Below, in pieces: positions 1 through 8,583 of a DNA stretch of 13,063 nucleotides. This DNA comes from Pseudomonadota bacterium (GTDB taxonomy: Bacteria; Pseudomonadota; Gammaproteobacteria; Burkholderiales; Burkholderiaceae_C). The stretch covers positions 1-13,063 of the forward strand of contig JAEXBL010000388.1 of the NCBI GenBank assembly GCA_023394015.1, in the 5' to 3' direction. How positions within the stretch are numbered: position 1 is the first letter of the stretch; each line of letters opens with the position of its first letter. A program made the translations under genes and the position numbers. Below the pieces are notes generated by a model. It made no database searches, was not told where the DNA came from, and worked only from the letters and a program-made list of their open reading frames with translations.

Positions 1-666
1 GTGCACCAGTGGATCAAGAAGGCGGTGCTGCTGTCGTTCCGCTTGAGCGACAACACCCCCATGGGCGCAGGCGACCTGGGCTTCTACGACAAGGTGCAGC
101 CCAAGTTCGCCAAGGCCGACAACGAGATGATGCGCGCAGCCGGCGTGCGCATCGTGCCGCCAGCGGTGGCGCGGCGCGGCAGCTTTCTGGGCCGCGGCGT
201 GGTGCTGATGCCCAGCTACGTCAACATCGGCGCCTACGTGGACGAAGGCACCATGGTCGACACCTGGGCCACCGTGGGCAGTTGCGCCCAGGTCGGCAAG
301 CATGTGCACCTGTCGGGCGGCGTCGGCCTGGGTGGCGTGCTGGAGCCGCTGCAGGCCAACCCCACCATTATCGAGGACCACTGCTTCATCGGCGCCCGCT
401 CCGAGGTGGTCGAGGGCGTGATCGTCGAGGAGAACTCGGTGCTCGGCATGGGCGTGTACCTGGGCCAGAGCACGCCCATCTTCAACCGCGAGACGGGCGA
501 GATCAGCTACGGCCGCGTGCCCTCGGGCAGCGTGGTGGTGGCCGGCAACCTGCCCAAGACCGCCGCCAACGGCCAGCCCTACAGCCTGTACTGCGCCGTC
601 ATCGTGAAGACGGTGGACGCGCAGACGCGCGCCAAGACCAGCATCAACGACCTGTTGCGCCCCTGA
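1..666 (+). CDS. dapD: 2,3,4,5-tetrahydropyridine-2,6-dicarboxylate N-succinyltransferase, 5' end missing
   Basis: Cytoplasmic enzyme that transfers succinyl from succinyl-CoA to tetrahydrodipicolinate in the succinylase branch of diaminopimelate/lysine synthesis. The 221 visible residues match the DapD family from the [13 protein letters not shown] segment onward. They continue through the left-handed beta-helix core ([57 protein letters not shown]), built of hexapeptide repeats, to the terminal SLYCAVIVK and NDLLRP blocks. The family is usually about 270-275 residues, so roughly 50 N-terminal residues lie before base 1. The GTG at base 1 is almost certainly an internal valine codon, not a start. 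The stop is TGA at 664-666. dapE lies downstream in the same direction, separated by a pilus ATPase gene, so the two lysine genes may be co-transcribed. Confidence 0.96.
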   Translation: MHQWIKKAVLLSFRLSDNTPMGAGDLGFYDKVQPKFAKADNEMMRAAGVRIVPPAVARRGSFLGRGVVLMPSYVNIGAYVDEGTMVDTWATVGSCAQVGKHVHLSGGVGLGGVLEPLQANPTIIEDHCFIGARSEVVEGVIVEENSVLGMGVYLGQSTPIFNRETGEISYGRVPSGSVVVAGNLPKTAANGQPYSLYCAVIVKTVDAQTRAKTSINDLLRP

Positions 667-749
667 GCAGCACCCCTCACAGCCCATCACCCCGGCCCAC
701 CCCCACAGCGCAGGCCGCTCTCGAAACCCCAGCAACCTCGTTCATCGCC

Positions 750-2054
750 ATGGCCATTTCGACACCCGAACCGCACAACATGATGGAGCGCATCCTGCAC
801 CTGATGGCCGAGAAGAAGGCGTCGGACGTGTACCTGTCGGCCCATGCGCCGGCCACCATCAAGATCAACGGCGTGCACATGCCGCTGAACAACCAGGACC
901 TGCCGCCGGAGGCGGTGATGAACCTGCTGATCGACGTGGTGCCGCCCAACCGCATCGAGGAGCTGAAGGAAACCGGCGAGCTGAACATGGCCATCCCCAT
1001 GTACGGCGTGGGCAACTTCCGCCTCTCGGCCATGCGCCAGCGCGGCAGCTACGCGGCGGTGGTGCGCTACATCAGCCACGAGATTCCGCCGCTGGACACG
1101 CTCAACCTGCCGTCCATCCTGAAGCGCCTGGTGCTCGAGAAGCGCGGCCTGATCCTGATGGTGGGCGCCACCGGCGCCGGCAAGTCGACAACGCTGGCCT
1201 CGATGCTGGACCACCGCAACCAGCACATGCGCGGCCACATCCTGACCATCGAGGACCCGATCGAATACGTGTTCAGCAACCGCCTGTCGCTGATCAACCA
1301 GCGCGAGGTGGGCAGCGACACCGCCAGCCTGCAGATCGGCCTGAAGAACGCGCTGCGCCAGGCGCCCGACGTGATCATGATCGGCGAGATCCGCGCCCGC
1401 GAGACCATGTCGGCCGCCATCGCCTACGCCCAATCGGGCCACCTGTGCCTGGCCACGCTGCACGCCAACAACAGCTACCAGGCGCTGCACCGCGTGCTCA
1501 GCTTCTACCCGGTGGAGGTGCGGCCCACGCTGCTGGGCGACTTGTCGTCGGCGCTCAAGTCCATCGTCTCGCAGCGCCTGCTGCGCACCGTGGACGGCCT
1601 GCGCACCCCCGCCGTCGAGGTGATGCTGAACACCAAGCTGGTGGCCGAGCTGATCGAAAAGAGCGACTTCTCCGGCGTCAAGGAAGCCATGGACAACTCC
1701 ATGGCCGAAGGCTCGCAGACCTTCGAGCAGGACCTGGCGCGCCTGATCACCGAAGGTCGCATCGACCGCCAGGAAGGCCTGGCCCACGCCGATTCGCCCA
1801 CCAACCTGCTGTGGCGCCTGCAGAACGAGCAGGGTCGCCCCTCGGCCAACAAGCCGCAGCAGGAGGAGCGCCCCAGCGACGAGCCCTCGTTCACCGACAT
1901 CACCCTGGACGTGCGCCCCAGCGGCTACGGCACCACCGGCTTCGGCAAGACGGGCTTTGGCCCCACCGGCTACCGCGACTCCGGCTTCACGGACTCGGGC
2001 TTCACCGACTCCAAGCTGGGCCGCTTCGAAGACTCGCGCATCGGCGGCGCCTGA
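750..2054 (+). CDS. PilT/PilU-family type IVa pilus retraction ATPase (PilU-like) with a repeat tail
   Basis: Hexameric cytoplasmic ATPase predicted to power or assist type IV pilus retraction. The 434 residues start with a PilT/PilU N-terminal domain (KKASDVYLSAHAPATIKING). Next come Walker A GATGAGKST (139-147), the Asp box ILTIEDPIEYVF, Walker B DVIMIGEIR (207-215, E213) and the His box GHLCLATLHANN. The LATLHANN wording and the following QALHRVLSFYP segment resemble PilU more than PilT. The conserved core ends near residue 360 (NLLWRLQNEQG). Beyond it is a polar tail of about 74 residues with tandem pentapeptides (391-425). PilU proteins I know are about 380 residues, so the tail is extra. 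The ATG at 750 fits the family N-terminus although no strong ribosome-binding site precedes it; the frame is open further upstream but that part is dapD read out of frame. The gene lies 83 bp after dapD and 110 bp before dapE. Confidence 0.9.
   Translation: MAISTPEPHNMMERILHLMAEKKASDVYLSAHAPATIKINGVHMPLNNQDLPPEAVMNLLIDVVPPNRIEELKETGELNMAIPMYGVGNFRLSAMRQRGSYAAVVRYISHEIPPLDTLNLPSILKRLVLEKRGLILMVGATGAGKSTTLASMLDHRNQHMRGHILTIEDPIEYVFSNRLSLINQREVGSDTASLQIGLKNALRQAPDVIMIGEIRARETMSAAIAYAQSGHLCLATLHANNSYQALHRVLSFYPVEVRPTLLGDLSSALKSIVSQRLLRTVDGLRTPAVEVMLNTKLVAELIEKSDFSGVKEAMDNSMAEGSQTFEQDLARLITEGRIDRQEGLAHADSPTNLLWRLQNEQGRPSANKPQQEERPSDEPSFTDITLDVRPSGYGTTGFGKTGFGPTGYRDSGFTDSGFTDSKLGRFEDSRIGGA
1920..2024 (+). 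repeat. Tandem pentapeptide-coding repeats in the tail of the pilus ATPase
   Basis: Six consecutive in-frame 15-bp units (1920-2009) encode SGYGT, TGFGK, TGFGP, TGYRD, SGFTD and SGFTD. A degenerate seventh, SKLGR, follows at 2010-2024. The shared pattern is [ST]-G-[FY]-x-x. The DNA units differ at synonymous positions, so the pattern seems held at protein level and not only by recent duplication. Units 5 and 6 are identical in protein. Confidence 0.85.
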
Positions 2055-2063
2055 ATTTCCGGT

Positions 2064-3331
<1,268 letters not shown>

Positions 3332-3392
3332 GACCAGGCACCGTTCGATTCGAGCACCGCAGCCTCGCCTTGTCCTGCGGCGCCCTGCGCAC

Positions 3393-5528
3393 ATGATCAC
3401 GCTGCAAGACCTCATCCTGCGCCGCGGCGCCAAGGTGCTGCTCGACGGCGCCAGCGTCACCATCCATCCGGGCGAAAAGGTCGCGCTGGTGGGGCGCAAC
3501 GGCGCGGGCAAGTCGACCCTGTTCGCGCTGCTGAACGGCTCGATTCACGAGGATGGCGGCGACTTCGCCATGCCGACCGGCTGGCGCATCGGCCAGGTGG
3601 CGCAGCACATGCCGGAGACCGCCGAGGCGGCCACCGATTTCGTGCTGGCAGGCGATGAACGCTTGTCTGAGCTGCGCGAGCACCTCTTAAAAGCAGAGCA
3701 GTCGGGCGACGGCATGGCCATCGCCCAGGCACACAGCGACCTGGCCGATGCGGGCGCCCACGATGCCCGCGCGCGCGCCGAGGCGCTGGTCCTGGGGCTG
3801 GGCTTTAGGCCCGACCAGTTGATGCAGCCAGTCAACAGCTTCTCGGGCGGCTGGCGCATGCGCCTGCAGCTGGCGCGCGCGCTGATGGCGCGGAGCGTCC
3901 TGCTGCTGCTGGACGAACCGTCCAACCACCTCGACCTGGACGCGCTGGTGTGGCTGGAAGGCTGGCTGCAGCGCTACCCCGGCACGCTGATCGTGATCAG
4001 CCACGACCGCGAATTTCTCGACGCCGTGACGCGGGTGACGCTGCACATCGAACACCAGAAGCTGACGCGCTACGGCGGCAACTACAGCGCCTTCGAGGAG
4101 CTGCGCGCGCAGCAGCTGACGCTGCAGCAGGCGGCGTATGCCAAGCAGCAGGAGAAGATCGCCCACCTGCAGAAGTTCATCGACCGCTTCAAGGCCAAGG
4201 CCACCAAGGCCCGGCAGGCGCAAAGCCGGGTCAAGGCGCTGGAGCGCATGGAGCGCATCGCGCCGGTGCTGGCCGATGCGGAGTTCCAGTTCGCCTTCAA
4301 GGAACCGGCCAGCCTGCCCAACCCGATGCTGGCGATCCGCGACGCGGTGTTCGGCTACCGCGCGGAGATGGCTGCAAAGAACGAAGCTGCAGACGCCGAT
4401 GGATCGGGCGCTGCAGGCCAGCTTGATGCATTGCCAGCGCTGAGCGACTACGCCACCACCGCCGCGCTGCAGGCACAGCTGGCGGCGCGCGGCGAGCTGC
4501 CACCCGAGCCCCAGCCCGGCGACCGCGTCATCCTGCGCGGGGTCACGCGCACCGTGCTGGCCGGCCAGCGCATCGGCATCCTGGGCGCCAACGGCCAGGG
4601 CAAGTCCACGCTGGTGAAGACCATCGCGCGCACGCTGCCGCTGCTGGGCGGGCAGATCACCGAGGGCAAGGGGCTGGCCATCGGCTACTTCGCGCAGCAG
4701 GAACTGGACGTGCTGCACGCCGGCAGCACGCCGCTGGAGCACATGGTGCGACTGGCGCGCGAGACCGGGCGCGAGCACACTGATGAGGCACGCGAGCAGC
4801 AGTTGCGCAACTTCCTCGGCAGCTTCAGCTTTCCGGGCGAGATGGTGATGCAGCCGGTGGGCCAGTTCAGCGGCGGCGAAAAGGCGCGCCTGGTGCTGGC
4901 CATGATCGTGTGGCAGCGCCCCAACCTGCTGCTGCTGGACGAGCCGACCAACCACCTCGATCTGACCACGCGCGAGGCGCTGGCCGTGGCGCTGAACGAA
5001 TTCGAGGGCACGGTGATGCTGGTCAGCCACGACCGCGCCCTGCTGCGCAGCGTGTGCGACGAGTTCTGGCTGGTCGGCCGCGGGCGCGTGGAACCCTTCG
5101 ACGGCGACCTGGACGACTACCAGCGCTACCTGCTCGAAGAAGCCCGGCGCCTGCGCGAGCTGGCAGCGGCCGACAGCGCTGCCGATTCAGCAGCGCCCAG
5201 CGCCCAGCCGGCGGGCGCTGCCGCCGACAAGCCCGCACAACCTGCGATCAACCCCGCCGAGCAGCGCCGGCTGGAGGCGCAGCGCCGCCAGCAGCGGGCC
5301 GAGAAGACCAAACCGCTCAAGCGCGCGCTGAGCCAGGCCGAGCAGCGCATGCAGGCCCTGGGCGACGAGCAGGCCGCGCTGGAGCAGCGCCTGGCCACGC
5401 CGCTGCCGCCCGCCGACATCGCCGAGGCCGGCCGCCGCCTGAAGGCCGTGGGCGACGAGATCGCGGCGCTGGAAGACGAATGGCTGCGCCTGTCGGGCGA
5501 GATCGAGGCCATCGAGCAGGCTGCATAA
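3393..5528 (+). CDS. ABC-F family ATP-binding protein (YheS/Uup type)
   Basis: Soluble twin-ATPase protein of the ABC-F group. These proteins have no membrane domain and generally act on ribosomes; the exact role of YheS-type members is unsettled. NBD1 shows Walker A GRNGAGKST (34-42), signature FSGGW (150-154) and Walker B with DEPSNHLDL (174-182). NBD2 shows GANGQGKST (398-406), FSGGE (492-496) and DEPTNHLDL (516-524). Between them is the helical linker with the conserved run FIDRFKAKATKARQAQSR. The C-terminal part from about 590 is Ala/Pro/Gln-rich and then coiled coil. Overall similarity is closest to E. coli YheS (637 residues). The extra length comes mainly from about 53 inserted residues (324-376) at the start of NBD2 and from the C-terminal tail. 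The start is ATG at 3393. The NBD1 motif reads PSNHLDL instead of the more common PTNHLDL, a conservative change. Confidence 0.93.
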   Translation: MITLQDLILRRGAKVLLDGASVTIHPGEKVALVGRNGAGKSTLFALLNGSIHEDGGDFAMPTGWRIGQVAQHMPETAEAATDFVLAGDERLSELREHLLKAEQSGDGMAIAQAHSDLADAGAHDARARAEALVLGLGFRPDQLMQPVNSFSGGWRMRLQLARALMARSVLLLLDEPSNHLDLDALVWLEGWLQRYPGTLIVISHDREFLDAVTRVTLHIEHQKLTRYGGNYSAFEELRAQQLTLQQAAYAKQQEKIAHLQKFIDRFKAKATKARQAQSRVKALERMERIAPVLADAEFQFAFKEPASLPNPMLAIRDAVFGYRAEMAAKNEAADADGSGAAGQLDALPALSDYATTAALQAQLAARGELPPEPQPGDRVILRGVTRTVLAGQRIGILGANGQGKSTLVKTIARTLPLLGGQITEGKGLAIGYFAQQELDVLHAGSTPLEHMVRLARETGREHTDEAREQQLRNFLGSFSFPGEMVMQPVGQFSGGEKARLVLAMIVWQRPNLLLLDEPTNHLDLTTREALAVALNEFEGTVMLVSHDRALLRSVCDEFWLVGRGRVEPFDGDLDDYQRYLLEEARRLRELAAADSAADSAAPSAQPAGAAADKPAQPAINPAEQRRLEAQRRQQRAEKTKPLKRALSQAEQRMQALGDEQAALEQRLATPLPPADIAEAGRRLKAVGDEIAALEDEWLRLSGEIEAIEQAA

Positions 5529-5578
5529 GCCGCTTCAGCGGCCCGGCGCGGTCGCTGTAGGCCAAGGCCGCGACTTGC

Positions 5579-5623
5579 GCCGCGCCAGGCGGCGCGGCCA
5601 CCTTCCGGCGTTAAAGTGGCCGC
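5579..5623 (+). other. Mutually exclusive hairpins after the ABC-F gene, before the GlsB-like gene
   Basis: GCCGCGCC (5579-5586) and GGCGCGGC (5591-5598) form a perfect 8-bp stem with a 4-base loop. The segment GCGGCCAC (5594-5601) can instead pair perfectly with GTGGCCGC (5616-5623) across a 14-base loop. The two stems share bases 5594-5598, so only one can form. There is no T-run after either stem. It could be the Rho-dependent end of the upstream transcript or leader structure of the next gene; nothing in the sequence decides this. Confidence 0.45.
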
Positions 5624-5654
5624 TGTCATCCATCACCTTGGGAAGGGTTTCTTC

Positions 5655-5894
5655 ATGGACATCATCGTCACCATCCTCGTCGGCTTTGTCGTGGGCCTGA
5701 TCGCACGCGCCATCATGCCGGGCAACCAGAGCATGGGCTTCATCATGACCACCATTCTGGGCATCGTGGGCGCGCTGGTCGCGGGCCTCACGATGCAGGC
5801 ACTGGGCTACTCGGGCGCCGTCGGCTGGATCTCGTCGGTGATCGGGGCAATCGCCGTGCTGTGGCTCTACGGCCTGGTCACCAAAAAGGGCTGA
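5655..5894 (+). CDS. GlsB/YeaQ/YmgE family small membrane protein
   Basis: Inner-membrane protein of 79 residues in the transglycosylase-associated (GlsB/YeaQ/YmgE) family. Its molecular role is not established; several relatives are stress-induced. Three hydrophobic segments are visible: about 3-19 (IIVTILVGFVVGLIARA), 29-50 (FIMTTILGIVGALVAGLTMQAL) and 55-75 (AVGWISSVIGAIAVLWLYGL), ending in KKG. The family features GLIAR near residue 14, the short PGNQSMG loop, and the glycine-rich second helix are present. The ATG at 5655 is preceded by GGAAGGG at 5641-5647 with 7 bases between, which supports this start over an in-frame GTG at 5616. It is followed by a strong terminator and is convergent with puuD, so it closes the rightward housekeeping block. 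It probably has its own promoter, but none was identified with confidence. Confidence 0.88.
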   Translation: MDIIVTILVGFVVGLIARAIMPGNQSMGFIMTTILGIVGALVAGLTMQALGYSGAVGWISSVIGAIAVLWLYGLVTKKG

Positions 5895-5929
5895 GCCGCA
5901 CGCCGCACGCCGTTCACGAACACCGCAGC

Positions 5930-5957
5930 AGGCCGGCCAGCACAGCCGGCCTTTTTT
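5930..5957 (+). terminator. Rho-independent terminator after the GlsB-like gene
   Basis: AGGCCGGC (5930-5937) pairs perfectly with GCCGGCCT (5945-5952) across a 7-base loop and is followed by six T (5952-5957). It is oriented for rightward transcription. The T-run overlaps the stop codon of puuD, which arrives from the other strand. No T-run exists in the leftward direction, so it would not be a good intrinsic terminator for puuD. Confidence 0.88.
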
Positions 5958-7176
5958 ATCGCGCCGCGCCCTGCCCTTCGAACCAGCGCGCCACCAGCGC
6001 GCGCTCGGCATCGGTCATCTGCGTGGCATTCGACAGCGGCATGATCTTGCTGACCGCCACCTGCTGGTAGATCTGCTGCGCGTGCTGCTCCACCAGCGCC
6101 TGCGAATCCAGGCGCAGGTTCTTCATCTGCACCGCCTCGCCATGGCAGGAGACGCAGCGCTGCTCGATCACCGGCGCGATCTGCGCGTAGTCCACCTGGG
6201 CCGGCAGCGCGGCGGCGGCCCCAGCCGGAGCTGGCGCCGGCCGCATCCAGGCGATCATGGCCAGCAGCACCAGCACGCCGGCGGCGGCAAACGGCCAGGG
6301 GTTGCGGGCCCGCCCCAACAGCCAGCCGTGGCGCTGTACGAAGAACTGGCGGATCAGCGCGCCAGCCAGCATCAGCAGAAACAACACCAGCCAGCGCTGC
6401 GGGTGCGTGTAGAGAAAGCTGTAGTGGTTGCTGAGCATGGCGATCAGCACCGGCAGCGTGAAGTAGGTGTTGTGCACGCTGCGCTGCTTGCCGCGCTGGC
6501 CGTGGATGGCCAGCGCGCCGGCGTCGTAGGGCTGGCCCGAGGTCATGGCCGCCACCACCTTGCGCTGGCCGGGGATGATCCAGAAGAACACGTTGGCGCT
6601 CATGGCCGTGGCCAGCATGGCGCCCACGATCAGGAACGCCGCGCGGCCCGAGAACAGCTGCGTCGCCCCCCAGCAGGCCAGCGCCACGATGACGATCAGC
6701 AGGCCGGCCACGATGCGCTCGCCGTTTGGCCTGAAGCCGAACACGCGGCAGATCGCGTCGTACACCAGCCAGAACACCGCCAGGAAAGCCACCGCCACGG
6801 CGCCGGCCAGCAGGGGCGACCAGTCCAGCACCTGCTTGTCGATCAGGAAGGCGTTGGCGTTCCACAGGTAGAGCAGCGCAAACAGCGCAAAGCCCGACAG
6901 CCAGGTGGAATAGCTTTCCCAGTAGAACCAGTGCAGCTTGCTATCGATGCCGCCCTTGGGCGCCACCATGTACTTCTGCGGGTTGTAGAAACCGCCGCCG
7001 TGCACCGCCCACATGGCGCCGTCCACGCCCTTGGCCTTCAGGTCGTCGGCGGTGGGCGCCAGCAGGTTGTTGTCGAGAAAGACGAAGTAGAAGGACGAGC
7101 CGATCCAGGCAATGGCCACGATCACGTGCAGCCAGCGCAGCAGCAGGTTGGCCCAGTCGAGCAGATACGCTTCCAT
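5956..7176 (-). CDS. puuD: Urate hydroxylase PuuD with C-terminal cytochrome c domain
   Basis: Membrane enzyme that oxidises urate to 5-hydroxyisourate. In the PuuD family electrons are thought to pass through the fused cytochrome c to the respiratory chain, without making hydrogen peroxide as soluble urate oxidase does. The N-terminal part contains about eight hydrophobic segments, starting with NLLLRWLHVIVAIAWIGSSF and ending with PFAAAGVLVLLAMIAWM just before residue 310. A Pro/Ala linker leads to the haem domain, with CVSCH (C341, C344, H345) and a candidate axial Met in KIMPLSN (M379). The 406-residue length is typical. The ATG at 7176 is preceded by AAAGGA (7185-7190) with 8 bases between. 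The gene is alone on its strand and diverges from a small basic gene. Its upstream region carries the element proposed as the GntR operator, which suggests control together with uraH. Confidence 0.93.
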   Translation of the reverse strand: MEAYLLDWANLLLRWLHVIVAIAWIGSSFYFVFLDNNLLAPTADDLKAKGVDGAMWAVHGGGFYNPQKYMVAPKGGIDSKLHWFYWESYSTWLSGFALFALLYLWNANAFLIDKQVLDWSPLLAGAVAVAFLAVFWLVYDAICRVFGFRPNGERIVAGLLIVIVALACWGATQLFSGRAAFLIVGAMLATAMSANVFFWIIPGQRKVVAAMTSGQPYDAGALAIHGQRGKQRSVHNTYFTLPVLIAMLSNHYSFLYTHPQRWLVLFLLMLAGALIRQFFVQRHGWLLGRARNPWPFAAAGVLVLLAMIAWMRPAPAPAGAAAALPAQVDYAQIAPVIEQRCVSCHGEAVQMKNLRLDSQALVEQHAQQIYQQVAVSKIMPLSNATQMTDAERALVARWFEGQGAAR

Positions 7177-7490
7177 GTGAGGAATCCTTTGTCACCGGCT
7201 CGCCACCGCGGGCGCTGCAAGCCATCGATCAGGTGACCGCGCATCGGGCAGGTGCCGTGCTGCAACAGCACGCGGCCCGCCCCTGGGCACCGCTGCGATC
7301 GCCCAAAATTGTATACAAAACTGTGTGCAACAACCAGTCGGTCGCCCTGCGGTTAACCCCAAGTCCGGGCGCACCCGCAGGAGCTTGGCCCCGGCCCTGG
7401 CCATGGCACGCGCAAATAGGTGAAAATAGCGGGTTTTCCGCCAACCATCTACAGCTTCGCTTCACGCGAATTCACGCAAAGGACCACACC
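7177..7490. other. 314-bp divergent control region between puuD and the small basic gene
   Basis: No gene could be supported here. Nearest puuD are its ribosome-binding site (7185-7190) and a perfect 7-bp hairpin, CGTGCTG/CAGCACG with loop CAA (7256-7272), which would lie in the puuD leader. The middle holds the composite palindromic element (7305-7330). The right part leads to AAAGGA (7478-7483), the ribosome-binding site of the small gene. No convincing promoter for that gene was found. Confidence 0.6.
7305..7330 (+). promoter_or_regulatory. Composite palindromic operator candidate, puuD / small-gene side
   Basis: The perfect 10-bp palindrome TTGTATACAA (7309-7318) lies inside the block AAAATTGTATACA (7305-7317). 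Four bases later comes TGTGTGCAA (7322-7330). The same arrangement, on the opposite strand and with the same spacing, lies upstream of uraH and gntR. Many FCD-type GntR regulators bind palindromes with a GTATAC core (family knowledge). Assignment to the regulator at 9112 is inference. TACAAT or TATACA on the minus strand inside the element could also be the puuD -10 box. Confidence 0.62.
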
Positions 7491-7649
7491 ATGGGCAACA
7501 AGATCGTCACCGAAGCCATGCGCAAAGCCACCCCGCCGCTGCCCGGCGCGCCCCGCCTGAAGCAAGGCGGTGGCCAGCGCAGCAGCCAGGAGCGCGGCAC
7601 GCACACGCGCAGCAAGAAGAACCCCGGCAAGCGCCCGCACCAGGGTTGA
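7491..7649 (+). CDS. Small basic protein of unknown function (52 aa)
   Basis: I do not recognise this protein. It has 52 residues with 12 Lys/Arg and only 2 Glu and no Asp, so it is strongly basic. It is rich in Gly, Pro, Gln and Ser, lacks Cys and Trp, and shows no signal peptide or membrane segment; it is probably disordered. The C-terminal half (GGGQRSSQERGTHTRSKKN then PGKRPHQG) looks suited to nucleic-acid or anionic-surface binding, which is inference only. Support for a real gene is good: ATG preceded by AAAGGA (7478-7483) with 7 bases between, and a near-perfect intrinsic terminator 40 bp after the stop. It sits between puuD and xdhC within the purine locus, but nothing ties it functionally to the pathway. 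Confidence 0.68.
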   Translation: MGNKIVTEAMRKATPPLPGAPRLKQGGGQRSSQERGTHTRSKKNPGKRPHQG

Positions 7650-7688
7650 TGGCCCGGGCGCGGCGCCCGCCGCGCCGGCCTGGCCGAC

Positions 7689-7713
7689 ATGGCGCCTTCA
7701 AGGCGCCATTTTT
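7689..7713 (+). terminator. Rho-independent terminator after the small basic gene
   Basis: ATGGCGCC (7689-7696) pairs perfectly with GGCGCCAT (7702-7709) around the loop TTCAA and runs into five T (7709-7713). It is oriented rightward, so it ends the transcript of the 52-residue gene before the convergent xdhC (stop side at 7762). Confidence 0.9.
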
Positions 7714-7761
7714 GCGGTTCGCAGCCAAGCGCTGGGCTGCAGGCCAAGTGCTGACTGAGCG

Positions 7762-8583
7762 TCAAGCGGCGCCGGGCGCCAGCCCCAGTTGCAGCAGTTG
7801 CGCCACCACCGACACCGCCACCACCGCCGGCTGCTTGCCGGTGATGGTCGGCAGGCCCACCGGGCAGGTGACGGCCGTCAACTCGTCTTCGGTGAAGCCG
7901 CGCGCCAGCAGCCGGCGCCGAAACACGGCCCACTTGGTGCGGCTGCCGATCAGGCCGATGTAGGGCAGATCGCCCCGCGCCCGCTGGCGCGCCAGGCAGG
8001 CGGCAACGATGAGCAGGTCCTCGGCGTGGCTGAAGCTCATCACCAGCACCACGCTGCCGGGCGCCAGCTCGGCCACCGCCGCCTGCACCGGGTCGGAGTG
8101 CTCGCACACCACGTGGGGCGGCACGTCGGGCGGAAACACCTCGTCGCGGCTGTCGATCCAGCGCACGGCAAAGGGCAGATCGGCCAGCAGGCGCACGATG
8201 GCACGCCCCACGTGGCCGCCGCCGAACAGGGCCAGGGGCGTGGCCGCCGGCGCCAGGCGGGCGCGCAGCGCCTCGACATCCGCGGCATCGACGCGCTGGT
8301 AATGCAGCTCCACCATGCCGCCGCAGCACTGCCCCAGGCTGGGCCCCAGCGGATAGCGGCGGGTTTCATCGGGCACCGGCGCGCCACGCGCCAGCAGCTG
8401 GCGGGCGTGGGCCAGGGCCTCGAACTCCAGCCGGCCGCCGCCAATCGAGCCCAGCTCGACCGCGCCGCACACCGCCAGCCAGGCGCCCGCCTCGCGCGGC
8501 ACCGAGCCCTGGGTGCGCGCCACCGTGACCAGCACGGCCGGCGCCTGTGCCAGATGCTGCAAAAGCTGGAGAAAGTCGCGCAC
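7762..8583 (-). CDS. xdhC: Xanthine dehydrogenase accessory protein XdhC
   Basis: Maturation factor that binds molybdenum cofactor, promotes its sulfuration and delivers it to xanthine dehydrogenase. The 273 residues show the XdhC blocks in order: TVARTQGSVPREAGAWL near residue 20, GSIGGGRLEFEAL, the Cys pair in LGQCCGGMVELH, then a Rossmann-like domain starting LALFGGGHVGRAIVRLL, with SFSHAEDL, YIGLIGSRTKW and CPVGLPTITGKQPAVVAVSV. The start is GTG at 8583, chosen because no in-frame ATG lies nearby and the family N-terminus fits; no clear ribosome-binding site is seen, so the exact start is less certain than the gene. It follows uraH on the same strand after about 100 bp and may share its transcript. 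The xanthine dehydrogenase subunit genes, usual neighbours of xdhC, are not in the window. Confidence 0.92.
   Translation of the reverse strand: MRDFLQLLQHLAQAPAVLVTVARTQGSVPREAGAWLAVCGAVELGSIGGGRLEFEALAHARQLLARGAPVPDETRRYPLGPSLGQCCGGMVELHYQRVDAADVEALRARLAPAATPLALFGGGHVGRAIVRLLADLPFAVRWIDSRDEVFPPDVPPHVVCEHSDPVQAAVAELAPGSVVLVMSFSHAEDLLIVAACLARQRARGDLPYIGLIGSRTKWAVFRRRLLARGFTEDELTAVTCPVGLPTITGKQPAVVAVSVVAQLLQLGLAPGAA

Noticed and set aside
9..749. In-frame upstream extension of the pilus ATPase
   Set aside because: The frame is open but its translation is an Arg/Gly/Pro-rich shadow of dapD; the family N-terminus starts at the ATG at 750.
5616..5654. GTG start for the GlsB-like protein
   Set aside because: It lies in the hairpin region and adds residues foreign to the family; GGAAGGG stands 7 bases before the ATG at 5655.
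7289..7498. Overlapping open frames in the puuD / small-gene control region
   Set aside because: They carry no recognisable motif and cross the operator; only the short frame from 7491 has a ribosome-binding site and terminator.
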